Part shown: positions 25,894-35,730 of the stretch, in pieces
Layout of the letters: every line of letters starts with the position of its first letter
Numbering within the stretch: position 1 is the first letter of the stretch
Source: Candidatus Methylaffinis lahnbergensis
Lineage (GTDB): Bacteria; Pseudomonadota; Alphaproteobacteria; Rhizobiales; Beijerinckiaceae
Assembly (NCBI GenBank): GCA_002890675.1
Contig: PEFW01000006.1
Coordinates: 16,617 to 80,616 of the forward strand
DNA length: 64,000 nt
Direction of reading: 5' to 3'
The notes under the pieces: model-generated
Databases searched by the model: none
Seen by the model: only the letters and a program-made list of their open reading frames with translations
Told to the model about the DNA's origin: nothing
Translations under genes and position numbers: made by a program

Positions 25894-27462
25894 ATGATCG
25901 AGCGCCGGGAGGTCTTAAAGTTCGTCCTTGGCGGGATGGCAGGCGGGATCGCCGCCCGCGCCGGCATCGCCTCGCCGGCCAATGTCGCGACCCCCCCCGC
26001 CGCGCAGGAGGCTCCCTGGGGCTTCGCCTTCGGCGAACCATCGCCGTTCGATCCGAAAATGGTCACCGACGCCGCCAGAGCCCTGTCGAAACAGCCATTC
26101 AAACCGCTTTCCGCCGATATCCCGGAAGTGTTTCGCGACCTTGGCTACGAACAATATGCGGCCATTCGGCAGCGCCCAGGGACCGCGATCTGGGCCCCGG
26201 ACAATACCGGCTTCGCGATCGAGCCATTACATCGCGGGTTCATCTTCTCGACCCCGATGGAAATCAATCTTGTCGCGGAAGGCAAAGCCCGTCGCGTCAT
26301 TTATGATCCGGCGTTGTTTGATTTTGGCAAGCTCGCCGTCGGAAAAAACCTTGGCGACATAGGCTTTTCCGGTTTTCGCGTACTGGCGCAAGGCCAGGAC
26401 GGCTTTTCCGAGCTCGCCATTTTCCAAGGTGCAAGTTTTTTTCGCGGCGTGGCGCCCGGCCAAACCCTGGGCACCATGGCAAGGGCCATGTCGATCAAGA
26501 CCGCCGATCCGCGCGGCGAGGAGTTTCCGGCATTCCGCACGGTTTGGATCGAACGTCCGACGCTCGCCGCCGGCGCGCTCGTCATGCACGCACTGATCGG
26601 TTCGGAAAGCGTGACCGGCGCTTACCGGTTTACCATTCGGCCCGGCGAAGCCACGATCATCGACACGGAATGTGCTCTCTTCGCCAGGGCGGCGGTCGAT
26701 AATTTGGGCCTCGCCACGATGAGCGCGACCCATTTCACCGGACCGATCGACGAGCGCCGCAGTGACGATCTGCGTCCGAGCGTGAGCGAGGTAAGCGGTC
26801 TCCAGATGTTGACCGGCAAGGGGGAGTGGCTGTGGCGGCCGGTCGCGAATCGCGACACGTTGCAAATTTCGACCTTCGTCGATGAAAATCCGCGCGGGTT
26901 CGGCTTTCTTCAACGTGACCGCAATTTCGATCATTACCAGGACGACGATCGGCACTTCGAGACCCGCCCCTCGCTCTGGATCGAACCGATCGGCGACTGG
27001 TCCGCGGGCGGCGTTCAACTCGTCGAAATTCCCTCCGAGTCCGAAACCAACGACAATATTATCGGCTATTGGAACCCGAAGCAGCCGCTTGCCGCTGGAA
27101 GCGAAACGTTTTTCGCTTATCGGCAGTTCTGGTGCTGGAACACGCCGGAGCCGCCGCCGCTGGCAATCGCCACGCAGTCGCGTGCGGGGCGGGGCTCGTC
27201 GCCGAAGCGCCGCCGCTTTATGGTTGAATTCGCCGGTGAAATTTTGGGCCTCCCGCAAAACGCCGAAGCGATGAAGCCGAATTTGAACGCGTCACCGGGA
27301 TCGCCAACCGCGGTTCGAACATTTACCTCGGCGGACAAAAAATCCCGCCGGATCTTGTTCGAGCTCGATCCTGGGAACGAAGCCTTTTCGGAACTGCGCC
27401 TTGTGCTGGAGGCCGCCGGCAAACCCATAAGCGAGACTTGGCTTTATCGATGGACGCGCTAA
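25894..27462 (+). CDS. Periplasmic glucan biosynthesis protein OpgG/OpgD, Tat-exported
   Basis: 522 residues. The N-terminus ERREVLKFVLGG is a twin-arginine signal, which is the OpgD pattern rather than OpgG. The body has the family blocks PFKPLSADIPEVFRDL, FQGASFFRG, TVWIERP, ENPRGFGFLQRDRNFDHYQDD and DNIIGYWNPK. The MdoG family shapes osmoregulated periplasmic glucans (branching or release of beta-glucan). Overlaps the start of opgH by 13 bases, showing translational coupling. Confidence 0.93.
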   Translation: MIERREVLKFVLGGMAGGIAARAGIASPANVATPPAAQEAPWGFAFGEPSPFDPKMVTDAARALSKQPFKPLSADIPEVFRDLGYEQYAAIRQRPGTAIWAPDNTGFAIEPLHRGFIFSTPMEINLVAEGKARRVIYDPALFDFGKLAVGKNLGDIGFSGFRVLAQGQDGFSELAIFQGASFFRGVAPGQTLGTMARAMSIKTADPRGEEFPAFRTVWIERPTLAAGALVMHALIGSESVTGAYRFTIRPGEATIIDTECALFARAAVDNLGLATMSATHFTGPIDERRSDDLRPSVSEVSGLQMLTGKGEWLWRPVANRDTLQISTFVDENPRGFGFLQRDRNFDHYQDDDRHFETRPSLWIEPIGDWSAGGVQLVEIPSESETNDNIIGYWNPKQPLAAGSETFFAYRQFWCWNTPEPPPLAIATQSRAGRGSSPKRRRFMVEFAGEILGLPQNAEAMKPNLNASPGSPTAVRTFTSADKKSRRILFELDPGNEAFSELRLVLEAAGKPISETWLYRWTR

Positions 27463-29666
27463 GCAATTCGCAGCCAACTGGGCCGGTGGTGACGCCGCGG
27501 CGCGACGGCGCGCCCACGCCCGATGCCTTCGCGTGCGTGCCGCCCGAAGCGCCGCTCGCGATGCCGACGCAAAGCCTTACCCAGTTCAACCGCTCCGAGC
27601 GCCACAAGAATTTTATCCGCCACCCGGTTTTCGGTGGCTGGCTGGCGCGGCTTTTTGTGTTCGGCGGCGGCCTGGGCTTGACCGTCTACGGCGCCGGTGA
27701 AATGTATAAGGTAGTAGAGGTTGGCGGAGTCACGCCCCTCAAATGGGCGCTTCTATTTCTTTTCGTCGCCAATTTTTCCTGGATCGCGCTCGCCTGCACC
27801 AGCGCCCTTGCGGGTTTTATCTGGCTCTTGTTTTTCGCGGAAAAGCCATCCTTACCGCCGGTTGGGTTGCGTAACCGCACGGCGATCGTCATGCCAGTCT
27901 ACAATGAGACGCCGGCGCGCGTCTTTGGCGCGGTCGCGGCGATGTTCGAGGAGGTCGAGGCGAGCGGTCTCGGCCGCGCGTTCGAATGGTTTTTTCTCTC
28001 CGACACGACTGATCCAGAAATTTTTGTCGCCGAAGAGCAAACCTTCCTTGCGGAGCGGGAAAAGCTTGGCCCTGGCTGCCGCCTGTTCTACCGGCACCGG
28101 CCGAGGAACCTCAATCGAAAGTCCGGTAATATCGAGGATTTCGTCACACGCTGGGGTGGCCACTACGAGCATATGGTGGTGCTCGACGCCGACAGTTTGG
28201 TGGCCGGCCATACCATTATCGCGCTCGCCGCAGCCATGGAAGCAGACCCCGACGCGGGCATTATCCAAACGCTCCCGCTGATCGTCAATCGCAACACTTT
28301 ATTCGCTCGCCTCCAGCAATTCGCGGCGCGCATCTATGGGCCGGTGATCGCCGCCGGCATCTCGCTCTGCATGGGGCGCGACGGCAATTACTGGGGCCAT
28401 AACGCGATCATTCGCACCAAGGCGTTCGCCGCGCATTGCGGCTTGCCGGTTTTGCGCGGGCGTCCTCCGTTCGGCGGCCATATCCTCAGCCATGATTTTG
28501 TCGAGGCGGCATTGATCCGGCGCGCCGGTTATGCCGTCTATATGCTGCCAAACATTGGCGGCAGCTACGAAGAGTGTCCACCCTCGCTCATCGATCTTTC
28601 GATGCGCGACCGGCGTTGGTGTCAGGGCAATCTCCAGCATGTGCGGATACTGCCCGCGAAAGGCTTGCATCCGATGTCGCGGCAGCATTTCGTGACCGGC
28701 ATCATGGCCTACGTCGCGTCGCCGCTGTGGATGGCGCAGCTCGTCGTCGGTATCGTGCTCGTCCTCCAGGCAAGCTACATCAGGCCAGAATATTTCACGA
28801 GCGCCTTCACCTTGTTCCCAACTTGGCCGAGGTTCGATCCGCAGAGATCGCTCGAACTTTTTGCGCTTACCATGACGGTTCTCCTGTTGCCAAAGATATT
28901 CGGTGTGGCGCTTGCCTTGATCCAAGCAACAACCCGGCGCGGCTCCGGCGGCGCGATCAGGCTCGTTTTGTCGGCGGCCTTCGAAATCATTATGTCGGCT
29001 CTGCTCGCTCCAATCATGATGCTGATCCAGTCAAGTCACGTCATGCGTTTCGCATTCGGCTTCGATACCGGCTGGGACCCGCAACGGCGCGACGACGGCT
29101 CGATTCCATTCGCCGCCATCGTCGCGCGCCACCGCTCGCAGGTCGCGATGGGCGTTTTGTCCCTCGTTGCCGGCGTTTCGATCTCGCCTTCGCTCGTCGC
29201 CTGGATGTCGCCGACGATCCTCGGCCTCCTCCTGGCGATTTTTTTGTCTTGGGGCACCGGCCTTCTCAGCGTCGGCGTCGCCCTGCGCCGCGCCGGTCTC
29301 TTGATCACTCCGGAAGAGCAGATAACGCCGCCCGTCGTCGCGCGTGCCAATTTCTTGGCAAACGAGCCTGTCTGGTTCGATGGCGAAGCCTTGAGCGGGC
29401 TTCACGCGCTTTATGCCGATCCGCGGTTCCGCGCGTTCCATGTGGCCTGCCTGCCACGCCGTCAAAATCGCCGGAACGGCGATATTTCGCCGGAATGGGC
29501 GCTCGCCGATGCGAAGCTCTCGGAGGCCGCAACCATCGATGAGGCGATTTCCTGGCTCCGGCCGGAGGAACGCATGGCGATTTTGCAGGATCGAGCGCTC
29601 ATCGCCCGTTTGGCACTATTGCCCAAAGAGCCGCCGGACGCGGAAGCGATCGCCGCGGCCGGGTGA
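27450..29666 (+). CDS. opgH: Glucans biosynthesis glucosyltransferase H
   Basis: 738 residues from ATG 27450. Two N-terminal helices, a family 2 glycosyltransferase domain (IVMPVYNETPARVFG, VVLDADSLV, and the terminal QxxRW-type motif in MRDRRWCQGNLQH), then four to six further helices near residues 420-640. It polymerises the linear beta-1,2-glucan backbone from UDP-glucose at the inner membrane. Its GPLA-type neighbour is opgG/D, so cellulose synthase is excluded. Confidence 0.95.
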   Translation: MDALSNSQPTGPVVTPRRDGAPTPDAFACVPPEAPLAMPTQSLTQFNRSERHKNFIRHPVFGGWLARLFVFGGGLGLTVYGAGEMYKVVEVGGVTPLKWALLFLFVANFSWIALACTSALAGFIWLLFFAEKPSLPPVGLRNRTAIVMPVYNETPARVFGAVAAMFEEVEASGLGRAFEWFFLSDTTDPEIFVAEEQTFLAEREKLGPGCRLFYRHRPRNLNRKSGNIEDFVTRWGGHYEHMVVLDADSLVAGHTIIALAAAMEADPDAGIIQTLPLIVNRNTLFARLQQFAARIYGPVIAAGISLCMGRDGNYWGHNAIIRTKAFAAHCGLPVLRGRPPFGGHILSHDFVEAALIRRAGYAVYMLPNIGGSYEECPPSLIDLSMRDRRWCQGNLQHVRILPAKGLHPMSRQHFVTGIMAYVASPLWMAQLVVGIVLVLQASYIRPEYFTSAFTLFPTWPRFDPQRSLELFALTMTVLLLPKIFGVALALIQATTRRGSGGAIRLVLSAAFEIIMSALLAPIMMLIQSSHVMRFAFGFDTGWDPQRRDDGSIPFAAIVARHRSQVAMGVLSLVAGVSISPSLVAWMSPTILGLLLAIFLSWGTGLLSVGVALRRAGLLITPEEQITPPVVARANFLANEPVWFDGEALSGLHALYADPRFRAFHVACLPRRQNRRNGDISPEWALADAKLSEAATIDEAISWLRPEERMAILQDRALIARLALLPKEPPDAEAIAAAG

Positions 29667-29862
29667 TTTCCGCCGTCTGCCGGTTTCGCGCACCGCGCCT
29701 TCAGACAACGCGCGTAGAGTCGAGGGATCGATTGGATCGAGGTCAGCGCGGTCGGGAGCAAGGAGCGCGGATCAATCACCACTGTTGAGCCGACGCCACG
29801 ACGCTTGTCAATCATTGTTCGTTTCTTTAAGGAATCGGCGCCCAAATTGAAGGTGGAGACCT

Positions 29863-30480
29863 TTGGCCGACGTCAACGTCTTGATCGCTTTTTATTCCCG
29901 CACCGGCGTGACCGAAGCGCTCGCCAAGGCCATTGCCGAGGGGGCGGAGCGGCAAGGCGCCGAGGTTCGCCTGCGCCGCGCGCGGGAATTCGTGGCCCCA
30001 GAGATAATGGCGAAGGCCACAGGATGGGCGGAAGCCGCCGACGCGATGAATGAGCGCCACCCCGCGCCGAGTACCATGGACGCCGAGTGGGCCGACGCGA
30101 TCGTGTTAGGAACGCCAACGCGCTTCGGCACGGTCTCGTCCGAACTCAAGGCCTATATCGACAGTCTCGGCGGTCTTTGGGTTCAGGGCAAATTGAACGG
30201 CAAGGCAGGCGCGGTGTTTTGCTCCACGTCGACGGCGCACGGCGGCAATGAATCGACCTTGCTCTCGATGTATAATCCTTTGGCGCATCTCGGCTTTATC
30301 ATCGTGCCGACAGGCTATGCGGATGCTTCCCTATACAAAGCCGGGACGCCTTACGGCGCGAGCTCCGTTTCCAACAATCAGGCAACGCCGCCAAGCGCCG
30401 ATGACCTCGAAGTCGCACGTTTCCAAGGCCGCCGGGTGACCGAAGTCGCCAAGGCCTTGAAACATTCCGGGGTAAAGTGA
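29863..30480 (+). CDS. wrbA: NAD(P)H:quinone oxidoreductase, type IV (WrbA)
   Basis: 205 residues, flavodoxin-like fold. Phosphate loop in FYSRTGVTEALAKAIAEGA, FMN-binding PTRFGTVSSELKAYID, and family blocks STSTAHGGNESTLLSMYNPL and PTGYADASLY. A tetrameric FMN enzyme that reduces quinones by two electrons. The TTG at 29863 is the best start, since GGTGGAG lies just upstream and family members begin at this point. Confidence 0.94.
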   Translation: MADVNVLIAFYSRTGVTEALAKAIAEGAERQGAEVRLRRAREFVAPEIMAKATGWAEAADAMNERHPAPSTMDAEWADAIVLGTPTRFGTVSSELKAYIDSLGGLWVQGKLNGKAGAVFCSTSTAHGGNESTLLSMYNPLAHLGFIIVPTGYADASLYKAGTPYGASSVSNNQATPPSADDLEVARFQGRRVTEVAKALKHSGVK

Positions 30481-30801
30481 AAGCAAGCTTTGCGCCGCGA
30501 TCGGCGCCCCGATCGGCGGGCCCGAAGGCTCGCCGAGCATTTTCTATTTGACCGCACGCCAAACAGGAAAGCTCGCGCGACTCATTCCGAACCCTTGATT
30601 TATCGCATTTTGACGCGAACAGGTATTCCCTTCGCTGAAATGCTCTGGGACACGATTGTTTCGCGTGAAACAAGCCGCGCTTTCGGTTTTTTGCCTGCGG
30701 CATGACATTTCTCAGAAAATCTGCGACGTTTCGTCGGTCATGCTCCAAAACGCGAGCGCCTTCGGCAAAAGGCGGGGACGATACTGCGGAAAGGACGGGT
30801 C
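30481..30801. other. Intergenic region upstream of the H4MPT cluster
   Basis: About 320 bases. It must carry the promoter of the C1 gene cluster. A small inverted motif (CCGATCGGCG-type around 30499-30515) is visible. No gene and no regulator site I can name. Confidence 0.5.
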
Positions 30802-31773
30802 ATGTTCGACAGCGTCACAGTGACGGCCGCGGCCCGCCTTCACCTCGGATTTCTCGATATGAACGGCGGACTTGGCCGCCGCTTCGGGGGCCTCGGGCTT
30901 GCGATCGACCGCCCCGCGACCCGCCTAACGCTCCGCCGCGCGCCGACGCTGGCGGTCGAAGGGCTAGGGGCGGAGCGTGCGGCGCGCCATCTCGCTGTTC
31001 TCGCGCGCCATCTCGGCCTGACAGAGGCCTATAGCTTGACTATTCACGAAGCCATTCCCGCGCATGCGGGCCTGGGTTCCGGGACCCAACTCGCGCTTGG
31101 CATCGCCGCCGCCTTGCGGCGCCTCGAAGGCCTCCCGGCGGATGAGCCGAGCGATGCGCTTTTGCTGCGGCGCGGCGCGCGTTCCGGGATTGGCTTAGGT
31201 CTTTTCCAGCGCGGCGGTTTCATTGTCGATGGCGGGCGCGGCGCGCGGACCGCGGCGCCGCCCGTCGTCGCCCGCATGGATTTCCCGCCACAATGGCGGG
31301 TGGTTGTCGTCCTCGACCCGCGAACCGAAGGCATGCACGGCCGCGACGAACAAGCCGCCTTTGCGCGACTCGCGGATTTCGACGCCGCCTCGGCTGCGGA
31401 AATCTGCCGCCTCGTTCTCATCAAAGCATTGCCGGCACTGGCCGAACACGATATCGTTTCGTTCGGCGACGCGATCGCGCGTCTCCAGGAGATCGCCGGC
31501 GACTATTTCGCTGCCGCCCAAGGCGGCGCGCCCTACGCGAGCGCGGCCGTGGCGCGGGTGATGGAGGACCTTCGACGGCACGGCGCGAGAGGCACCGGCC
31601 AGTCGTCCTGGGGGCCGACTGGCTTTGCATTCGCCGCAGATGCGATTGAGGCGCGGCGCTTGTGCGATCTCAGCCAGGAAAAAGCCGCCGCGTGGGGGAT
31701 AGACATGGCCATATGTAAAGGAGTTAATCACGGCGTGCTCGTCGAGGGAAAAACCCTCGTTGCCATCAAGTAG
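30802..31773 (+). CDS. Beta-ribofuranosylaminobenzene 5'-phosphate synthase
   Basis: 323 residues of the GHMP-kinase superfamily: LHLGFLDMNGGLGRRFGGLG at the start and the nucleotide-type loop PAHAGLGSGTQLALG at about residue 90. Beta-RFAP synthase condenses p-hydroxybenzoate (or p-aminobenzoate) with PRPP, losing CO2 and diphosphate, the first committed step of methanopterin side-chain synthesis. GGAAAGGAC precedes the ATG. Heads the H4MPT cluster, which strongly supports the call. Confidence 0.93.
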   Translation: MFDSVTVTAAARLHLGFLDMNGGLGRRFGGLGLAIDRPATRLTLRRAPTLAVEGLGAERAARHLAVLARHLGLTEAYSLTIHEAIPAHAGLGSGTQLALGIAAALRRLEGLPADEPSDALLLRRGARSGIGLGLFQRGGFIVDGGRGARTAAPPVVARMDFPPQWRVVVVLDPRTEGMHGRDEQAAFARLADFDAASAAEICRLVLIKALPALAEHDIVSFGDAIARLQEIAGDYFAAAQGGAPYASAAVARVMEDLRRHGARGTGQSSWGPTGFAFAADAIEARRLCDLSQEKAAAWGIDMAICKGVNHGVLVEGKTLVAIK

Positions 31774-31796
31774 CGCAAAAAGACCGGGGAGGACAC

Positions 31797-32684
31797 GTGG
31801 CCACGAAGAACATTTTGCACATGCTCACTCCGCTCCGGCACATGAGCCCTTTCGACGTGAATATGGCGCTCGACGGAGGATTTGATTCCGTCACTCCTTA
31901 TACCGGCGTCACTCTCGACGACATCGCGCCGTTGGTGCAGGACGCCATGTTTTCGCGGTCGCCGAGGGACGCCGTCCATACCGGAGTTTTCATCGGCGGC
32001 AAGGATGCCGTGCTCGCGCTAGACATGCTCGAACAATTGCGCAGGGCACTTTTGAAGCCGTTCGAGATTTCCGCCTTTGCCGACCCCGCCGGGTCATTTA
32101 CCACCGCTGCGGCGATGGTTGCGTGCGTGGAGAGAATCCTCAAACAAAAGAATGCTAAGGCGCTGGGCCAGACGAAAATCCTAGTCTTCGGAGCGACCGG
32201 CCCGGTCGGCTACACGTCCGGCGTTATCGCGGCAATGGAGGGTGCCGACGTGACGCTCGCCGGACGCGAGTTGAGCCGTGTGAACGCCAAGGCGGACGAG
32301 ATCAAGCAGAGATTTGGCCTTGATGTCCACGCCGTCCAAGCAAAAACGCCGGAGGAGATTTCCGCGGCGCTGGCCGGAAAGGAAGTTGCACTTTGCGCGA
32401 CGGCGGCGGGAGTGCAACTTCTCTCCGCAACGACGCTTGCGGCGGCGAAATCCCTGCTCGTCGTAGCCGACGTCAACGCCGTCCCGCCGCCGGGCGTCGA
32501 AGGCCTCGATCCCATGGCGAACGGTGTCGAACTGGCCGGCGGCGTTCTCGGGATTGGGTCGCTTGCCATCGGCAATGTGAAATATAAAACGGAATCTGAA
32601 TTGTTCCAGCGTATGGCGACTTCGACCAGAGCGATCAGCCTCGATTTTCGCGATGCCTTCGCTCGCGCGCGTGAGATCGCCTGA
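31797..32684 (+). CDS. mtdB: NAD(P)-dependent methylene-H4MPT dehydrogenase
   Basis: 295 residues from a GTG start with GGGGAGGACAC upstream. MLTPLRHMSPFDVNMALDGG at the start is typical of MtdB/MtdA; the Rossmann loop is FGATGPVGYTSG. It oxidises methylene-H4MPT to methenyl-H4MPT. Genomic position beside mch and fae separates it from MtdA, which acts on tetrahydrofolate. It overlaps the next gene's proposed start. Confidence 0.94.
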   Translation: MATKNILHMLTPLRHMSPFDVNMALDGGFDSVTPYTGVTLDDIAPLVQDAMFSRSPRDAVHTGVFIGGKDAVLALDMLEQLRRALLKPFEISAFADPAGSFTTAAAMVACVERILKQKNAKALGQTKILVFGATGPVGYTSGVIAAMEGADVTLAGRELSRVNAKADEIKQRFGLDVHAVQAKTPEEISAALAGKEVALCATAAGVQLLSATTLAAAKSLLVVADVNAVPPPGVEGLDPMANGVELAGGVLGIGSLAIGNVKYKTESELFQRMATSTRAISLDFRDAFARAREIA

Positions 32685-33834
32685 ACCTGGGGCCGCGATT
32701 CTGATCGCGGCGCCGTCGGGGCGGGCGTTGGCGGCGGCCGCGCGACGGGCTGGATACAGGCCGCTTCTCGCCGATTTTTTCGACGATTCCGATACGCGCG
32801 GCTTCTGCGCCGCCAACCGGCTTATCGAGGGCGGTCTCGCCTCTGGATTTGAGGGCGGGAGCCTGATTGCCACGCTCGAAGCGGTCGCCCAAGGGGAGGC
32901 GCCTTGCGGTCTCGTCTACGGTGCGGGATTCGAGGATCGCGCCGGGCTCCTGGAGGCGCTCGCGCGGCGCTGGACGCTCTTCGGCAACCCGCCCGAGGTG
33001 GTACGAAGCGTGAAGGATCCGGTTCGATTGGCGGAGCTTTGCGCCGTTCTGAACATTCCGCATCCTAGGATCAGCGCGCGCATGCCGAGAGACCGTCAGC
33101 ATTGGCTTGTCAAAAGCGCGGGCGGATCGGGCGGAAGCCATGTCGCGCCGGCCGGAACACTCCAGGCGGAAGGCGAGAAAATCTACTTCCAGCGCATCGC
33201 GGCGGGCGAGCCGGTTTCGATACTGTTTCTGGGCGATGGAGCCAAAGCGCGGGTCGTGGGACTGAGCTGTCAATGGGCGGCGCCGGCACCGGGTCAACCC
33301 TTTCGTTTCGGCGGCAGCGTTCGCCCGGCTGGTCTGCCGCCCCGGCTGGAAACCCGGCTACGGCGCGCGGCGGAAGCGATAACGGCGGCGAGCGGGCTCC
33401 GTGGTCTCAACAGCATCGATTTTCTTGTCGAAGACAGCGAATACACGCTTATCGAAGTCAATCCACGGCCGGGTGCGACCCTCGACATTTTCGAAGATCG
33501 CCGCGGCTCGCTTTTCCGGGCCCATATTGATGCCTGCCTCGGCCGCCTGCCGCGACGCCCGCTCGAATTTGCTGGCGCCGCGGCGGCGGGAATAGCCTAT
33601 GCCAGGCGCGAAATCTCCTTCATGCCGGAATTCGACTGGCCAAATTGGACGTCGGACCGGCAGAAAGCGCGAAGCGGGTTGCAGCCGTACGACCCTTTGT
33701 GCACGATAAAGGCCCGCGCGGCAAAGCCCGCGCGCGCTCGGTCGCTTGTCGATGCGCGGACCGAATTGATTCTCGGCAGCCTTGAACATACCCAAACTAA
33801 AAACGCCAAACGTGGGAAGGGAATCGCACCTTGA
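32653..33834 (+). CDS. ATP-grasp protein of the H4MPT cluster (OrfY-like position)
   Basis: 393 residues with an ATP-grasp core: [14 protein letters not shown] (ATP-binding loop) and the metal-binding end of the fold in [26 protein letters not shown]. Such enzymes join a carboxylate to an amine through an acylphosphate. In known methylotrophs an ATP-grasp gene lies between mtdB and mch; it is needed for the H4MPT pathway but the exact step is not settled. The ATG at 32653 overlaps mtdB by 32 bases; GTG 32671 is an alternative. Its stop overlaps the mch start. Confidence 0.88.
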   Translation: MPSLARVRSPEPGAAILIAAPSGRALAAAARRAGYRPLLADFFDDSDTRGFCAANRLIEGGLASGFEGGSLIATLEAVAQGEAPCGLVYGAGFEDRAGLLEALARRWTLFGNPPEVVRSVKDPVRLAELCAVLNIPHPRISARMPRDRQHWLVKSAGGSGGSHVAPAGTLQAEGEKIYFQRIAAGEPVSILFLGDGAKARVVGLSCQWAAPAPGQPFRFGGSVRPAGLPPRLETRLRRAAEAITAASGLRGLNSIDFLVEDSEYTLIEVNPRPGATLDIFEDRRGSLFRAHIDACLGRLPRRPLEFAGAAAAGIAYARREISFMPEFDWPNWTSDRQKARSGLQPYDPLCTIKARAAKPARARSLVDARTELILGSLEHTQTKNAKRGKGIAP

Positions 33835-34799
33835 ATATGAACGGTCTGAGCATCAACACGCTGGCCGGACAAGCGGTGGACCGGATGATCGCTAGCGCGG
33901 CCCGATTGCGGGTCGCGGTTTCCAAAGGCGAAGCGGGCGAGACGATTATCGACGCAGGCCAAAATGCGCGGGGCGGAATTGAAGCAGGCCTAGCGATCGC
34001 CGAAATTTGCCTTGGCGGAATGGGAACCGTCGAGATCGCGCCGACCGGCGCCAATCCGAAATGGCCGTTCGAACTTTGCGTTCGGTCAACCGATCCTGTG
34101 ATCGCCTGTCTTGCCAGCCAATATGCGGGCTGGGCGCTTTCGCATGGCGAGGGGAAATCGGCATTTTTCGCGCTCGGCTCCGGTCCCGGCCGGGCGCTCG
34201 CGCGCAAGGAGCCCTTGTTTGCGGAGCTGGAGTATCGCGACAGCGCGTCCCGCGCGACTCTCGTTCTTGAGTCCAGCCGGGCGCCGCCCCGCGAAATCGC
34301 CGAAAAAGTCGCGCATGATTGCGGCGTCCCACGCGAAAATATCACCTTCATTTTTGCGCCCACGCAAAGTCTCGCGGGCGCCGTTCAGGTCGTCGCGCGC
34401 GTGCTCGAAGTCGCGCTGCATAAGGCGCATGAACTCAAATTTCCGCTGTCGCGCATCATCGACGGCTTGGCTTCGGCGCCGCTTTGCCCGCCGCATCCCG
34501 ACTTCGTTCAAGCCATGGGACGCACCAACGACGCAATCATCTATGGTGGAAAGGCGCATCTTTTCGTGACCGGACCCGCCGCGGAGGCAATGGCGCTTGC
34601 CGAGAAGCTCCCAAGCACGACGTCGCGCGATCATGGCCGCCCCTTCGCCGAGGTGTTCAAGGTCTACAAAGGCGATTTTTATTCGATCGACCCGATGCTG
34701 TTCAGTCCCGCGCGCGCTATCGTGACCGCCGTTGAAACCGGCGAAACTTTTCACGCGGGCGAGATCAATCAAGCATTGCTCGATGTCTCCTTTGGATAG
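33831..34799 (+). CDS. mch: Methenyl-H4MPT cyclohydrolase
   Basis: 322 residues. Family blocks: [25 protein letters not shown] text, [42 protein letters not shown], and [17 protein letters not shown]. It opens methenyl-H4MPT to formyl-H4MPT. TTG 33831 has GGGAAGGG at good spacing, and ATG 33837 two codons later is the alternative. Overlaps both neighbours by a few bases, so it is translated as part of a compact operon. Confidence 0.96.
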   Translation: MNMNGLSINTLAGQAVDRMIASAARLRVAVSKGEAGETIIDAGQNARGGIEAGLAIAEICLGGMGTVEIAPTGANPKWPFELCVRSTDPVIACLASQYAGWALSHGEGKSAFFALGSGPGRALARKEPLFAELEYRDSASRATLVLESSRAPPREIAEKVAHDCGVPRENITFIFAPTQSLAGAVQVVARVLEVALHKAHELKFPLSRIIDGLASAPLCPPHPDFVQAMGRTNDAIIYGGKAHLFVTGPAAEAMALAEKLPSTTSRDHGRPFAEVFKVYKGDFYSIDPMLFSPARAIVTAVETGETFHAGEINQALLDVSFG

Positions 34800-35730
34800 T
34801 CTGCTCGCTGCGCGCAAAGCCACCGGCGGAGCCAAAATCGCCCTGGCTATCGATATATACGATTGGCATGCGCGGGATTTGACGGCGGCTTTCGCGCGCG
34901 CCGGCGTGGTCGCCGTTCCGGTCCGGCTGTCGCAATGCGGGTTCGACACAAGGCGGCCTAGTGGCCTCATCATTCCGGGCTTTGGCGCGGATTTGCCGGA
35001 CGCGATGTTTGTGCGCGCGATCGGATCGGGCACGTTCGAAAGCGTGACCCTGCGCCTTGACGTGTTGCATGTCCTTGGCGACCTCGGCGTGCCGGTTTTA
35101 AATTCGGCGCGAACCGTGGAAATATGCGTCGACAAGGGGGCGACGAGTATCGCACTCGCCCGCAATTCGATTCCGACGCCGACGACCTGGACGGTCCAAT
35201 CCGAGCTGGCCGCGCGCCAGATCGTGCGGCGCGAGGCGGGGCGCGGCCCGCTTGTTTTAAAGCCCCTGTTTGGCGCGCAAGGATACGGCTTGAAACTGAT
35301 CCGACGCGAAGACGAACTGCCGCCGGTCGAGGCCGCGGATGGCGTCTACTATCTGCAACGATTCGTCGCGGTCGTAGGAGACGGCTTTCGCGACCTCCGG
35401 CTGTTCGTGTCGGAGGGCAAGGTCGTCGCCGCGATGACGCGCCATGCGGCCCAGTGGATTACCAATGTCAAACTCGGAGCGCGGCCGGAATGGTTCGAGC
35501 CGGATGCCGCAACGGTTGCTCTTGCGTTGCGCGCGGCGGCGGCGGTTGGCGCCGATTTTGCCGGAGTGGACATGATTCGCGATGCGGCGGATACTCTTCA
35601 GGTTCTCGAAGTCAACAGCATGCCAGGCTGGCGCGGCTTGCAGAAAGTCGCGCCATTTTCCATCGCCGACCGCCTGGCTGGCGGCCTCTTGACGCGAATT
35701 GGATCGCCCAGGGCGGAGGCCGCCTTGTGA
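34783..35730 (+). CDS. RimK-like ATP-grasp ligase of the H4MPT cluster
   Basis: 315 residues from ATG 34783, which overlaps the mch stop. The ATP-grasp fold is seen in [38 protein letters not shown] and [14 protein letters not shown]. Related archaeal proteins (MptN/CofF group) add glutamate to methanopterin or F420 side chains, so it may attach glutamate to the H4MPT side chain; this is inference. It sits where orf5 is expected in methylotroph clusters. Confidence 0.88.
   Translation: MSPLDSLLAARKATGGAKIALAIDIYDWHARDLTAAFARAGVVAVPVRLSQCGFDTRRPSGLIIPGFGADLPDAMFVRAIGSGTFESVTLRLDVLHVLGDLGVPVLNSARTVEICVDKGATSIALARNSIPTPTTWTVQSELAARQIVRREAGRGPLVLKPLFGAQGYGLKLIRREDELPPVEAADGVYYLQRFVAVVGDGFRDLRLFVSEGKVVAAMTRHAAQWITNVKLGARPEWFEPDAATVALALRAAAAVGADFAGVDMIRDAADTLQVLEVNSMPGWRGLQKVAPFSIADRLAGGLLTRIGSPRAEAAL

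Noticed and set aside
26227..27258. 343-residue minus-strand frame
   Set aside because: Opposite opgG/D; composition of an antisense shadow.
27450..29666. Cellulose synthase
   Set aside because: Linked opgG/D gene and the N-terminal form fit OpgH; no PilZ domain or bcs genes.
34086..35165. 359-residue minus-strand frame across mch and the RimK-like gene
   Set aside because: Spans two well-supported genes on the other strand; no domain.
35124..35726. Upstream extension of the CitG-like frame
   Set aside because: Homology starts at GTG 35727; the extension is a frame shadow of the RimK-like gene.
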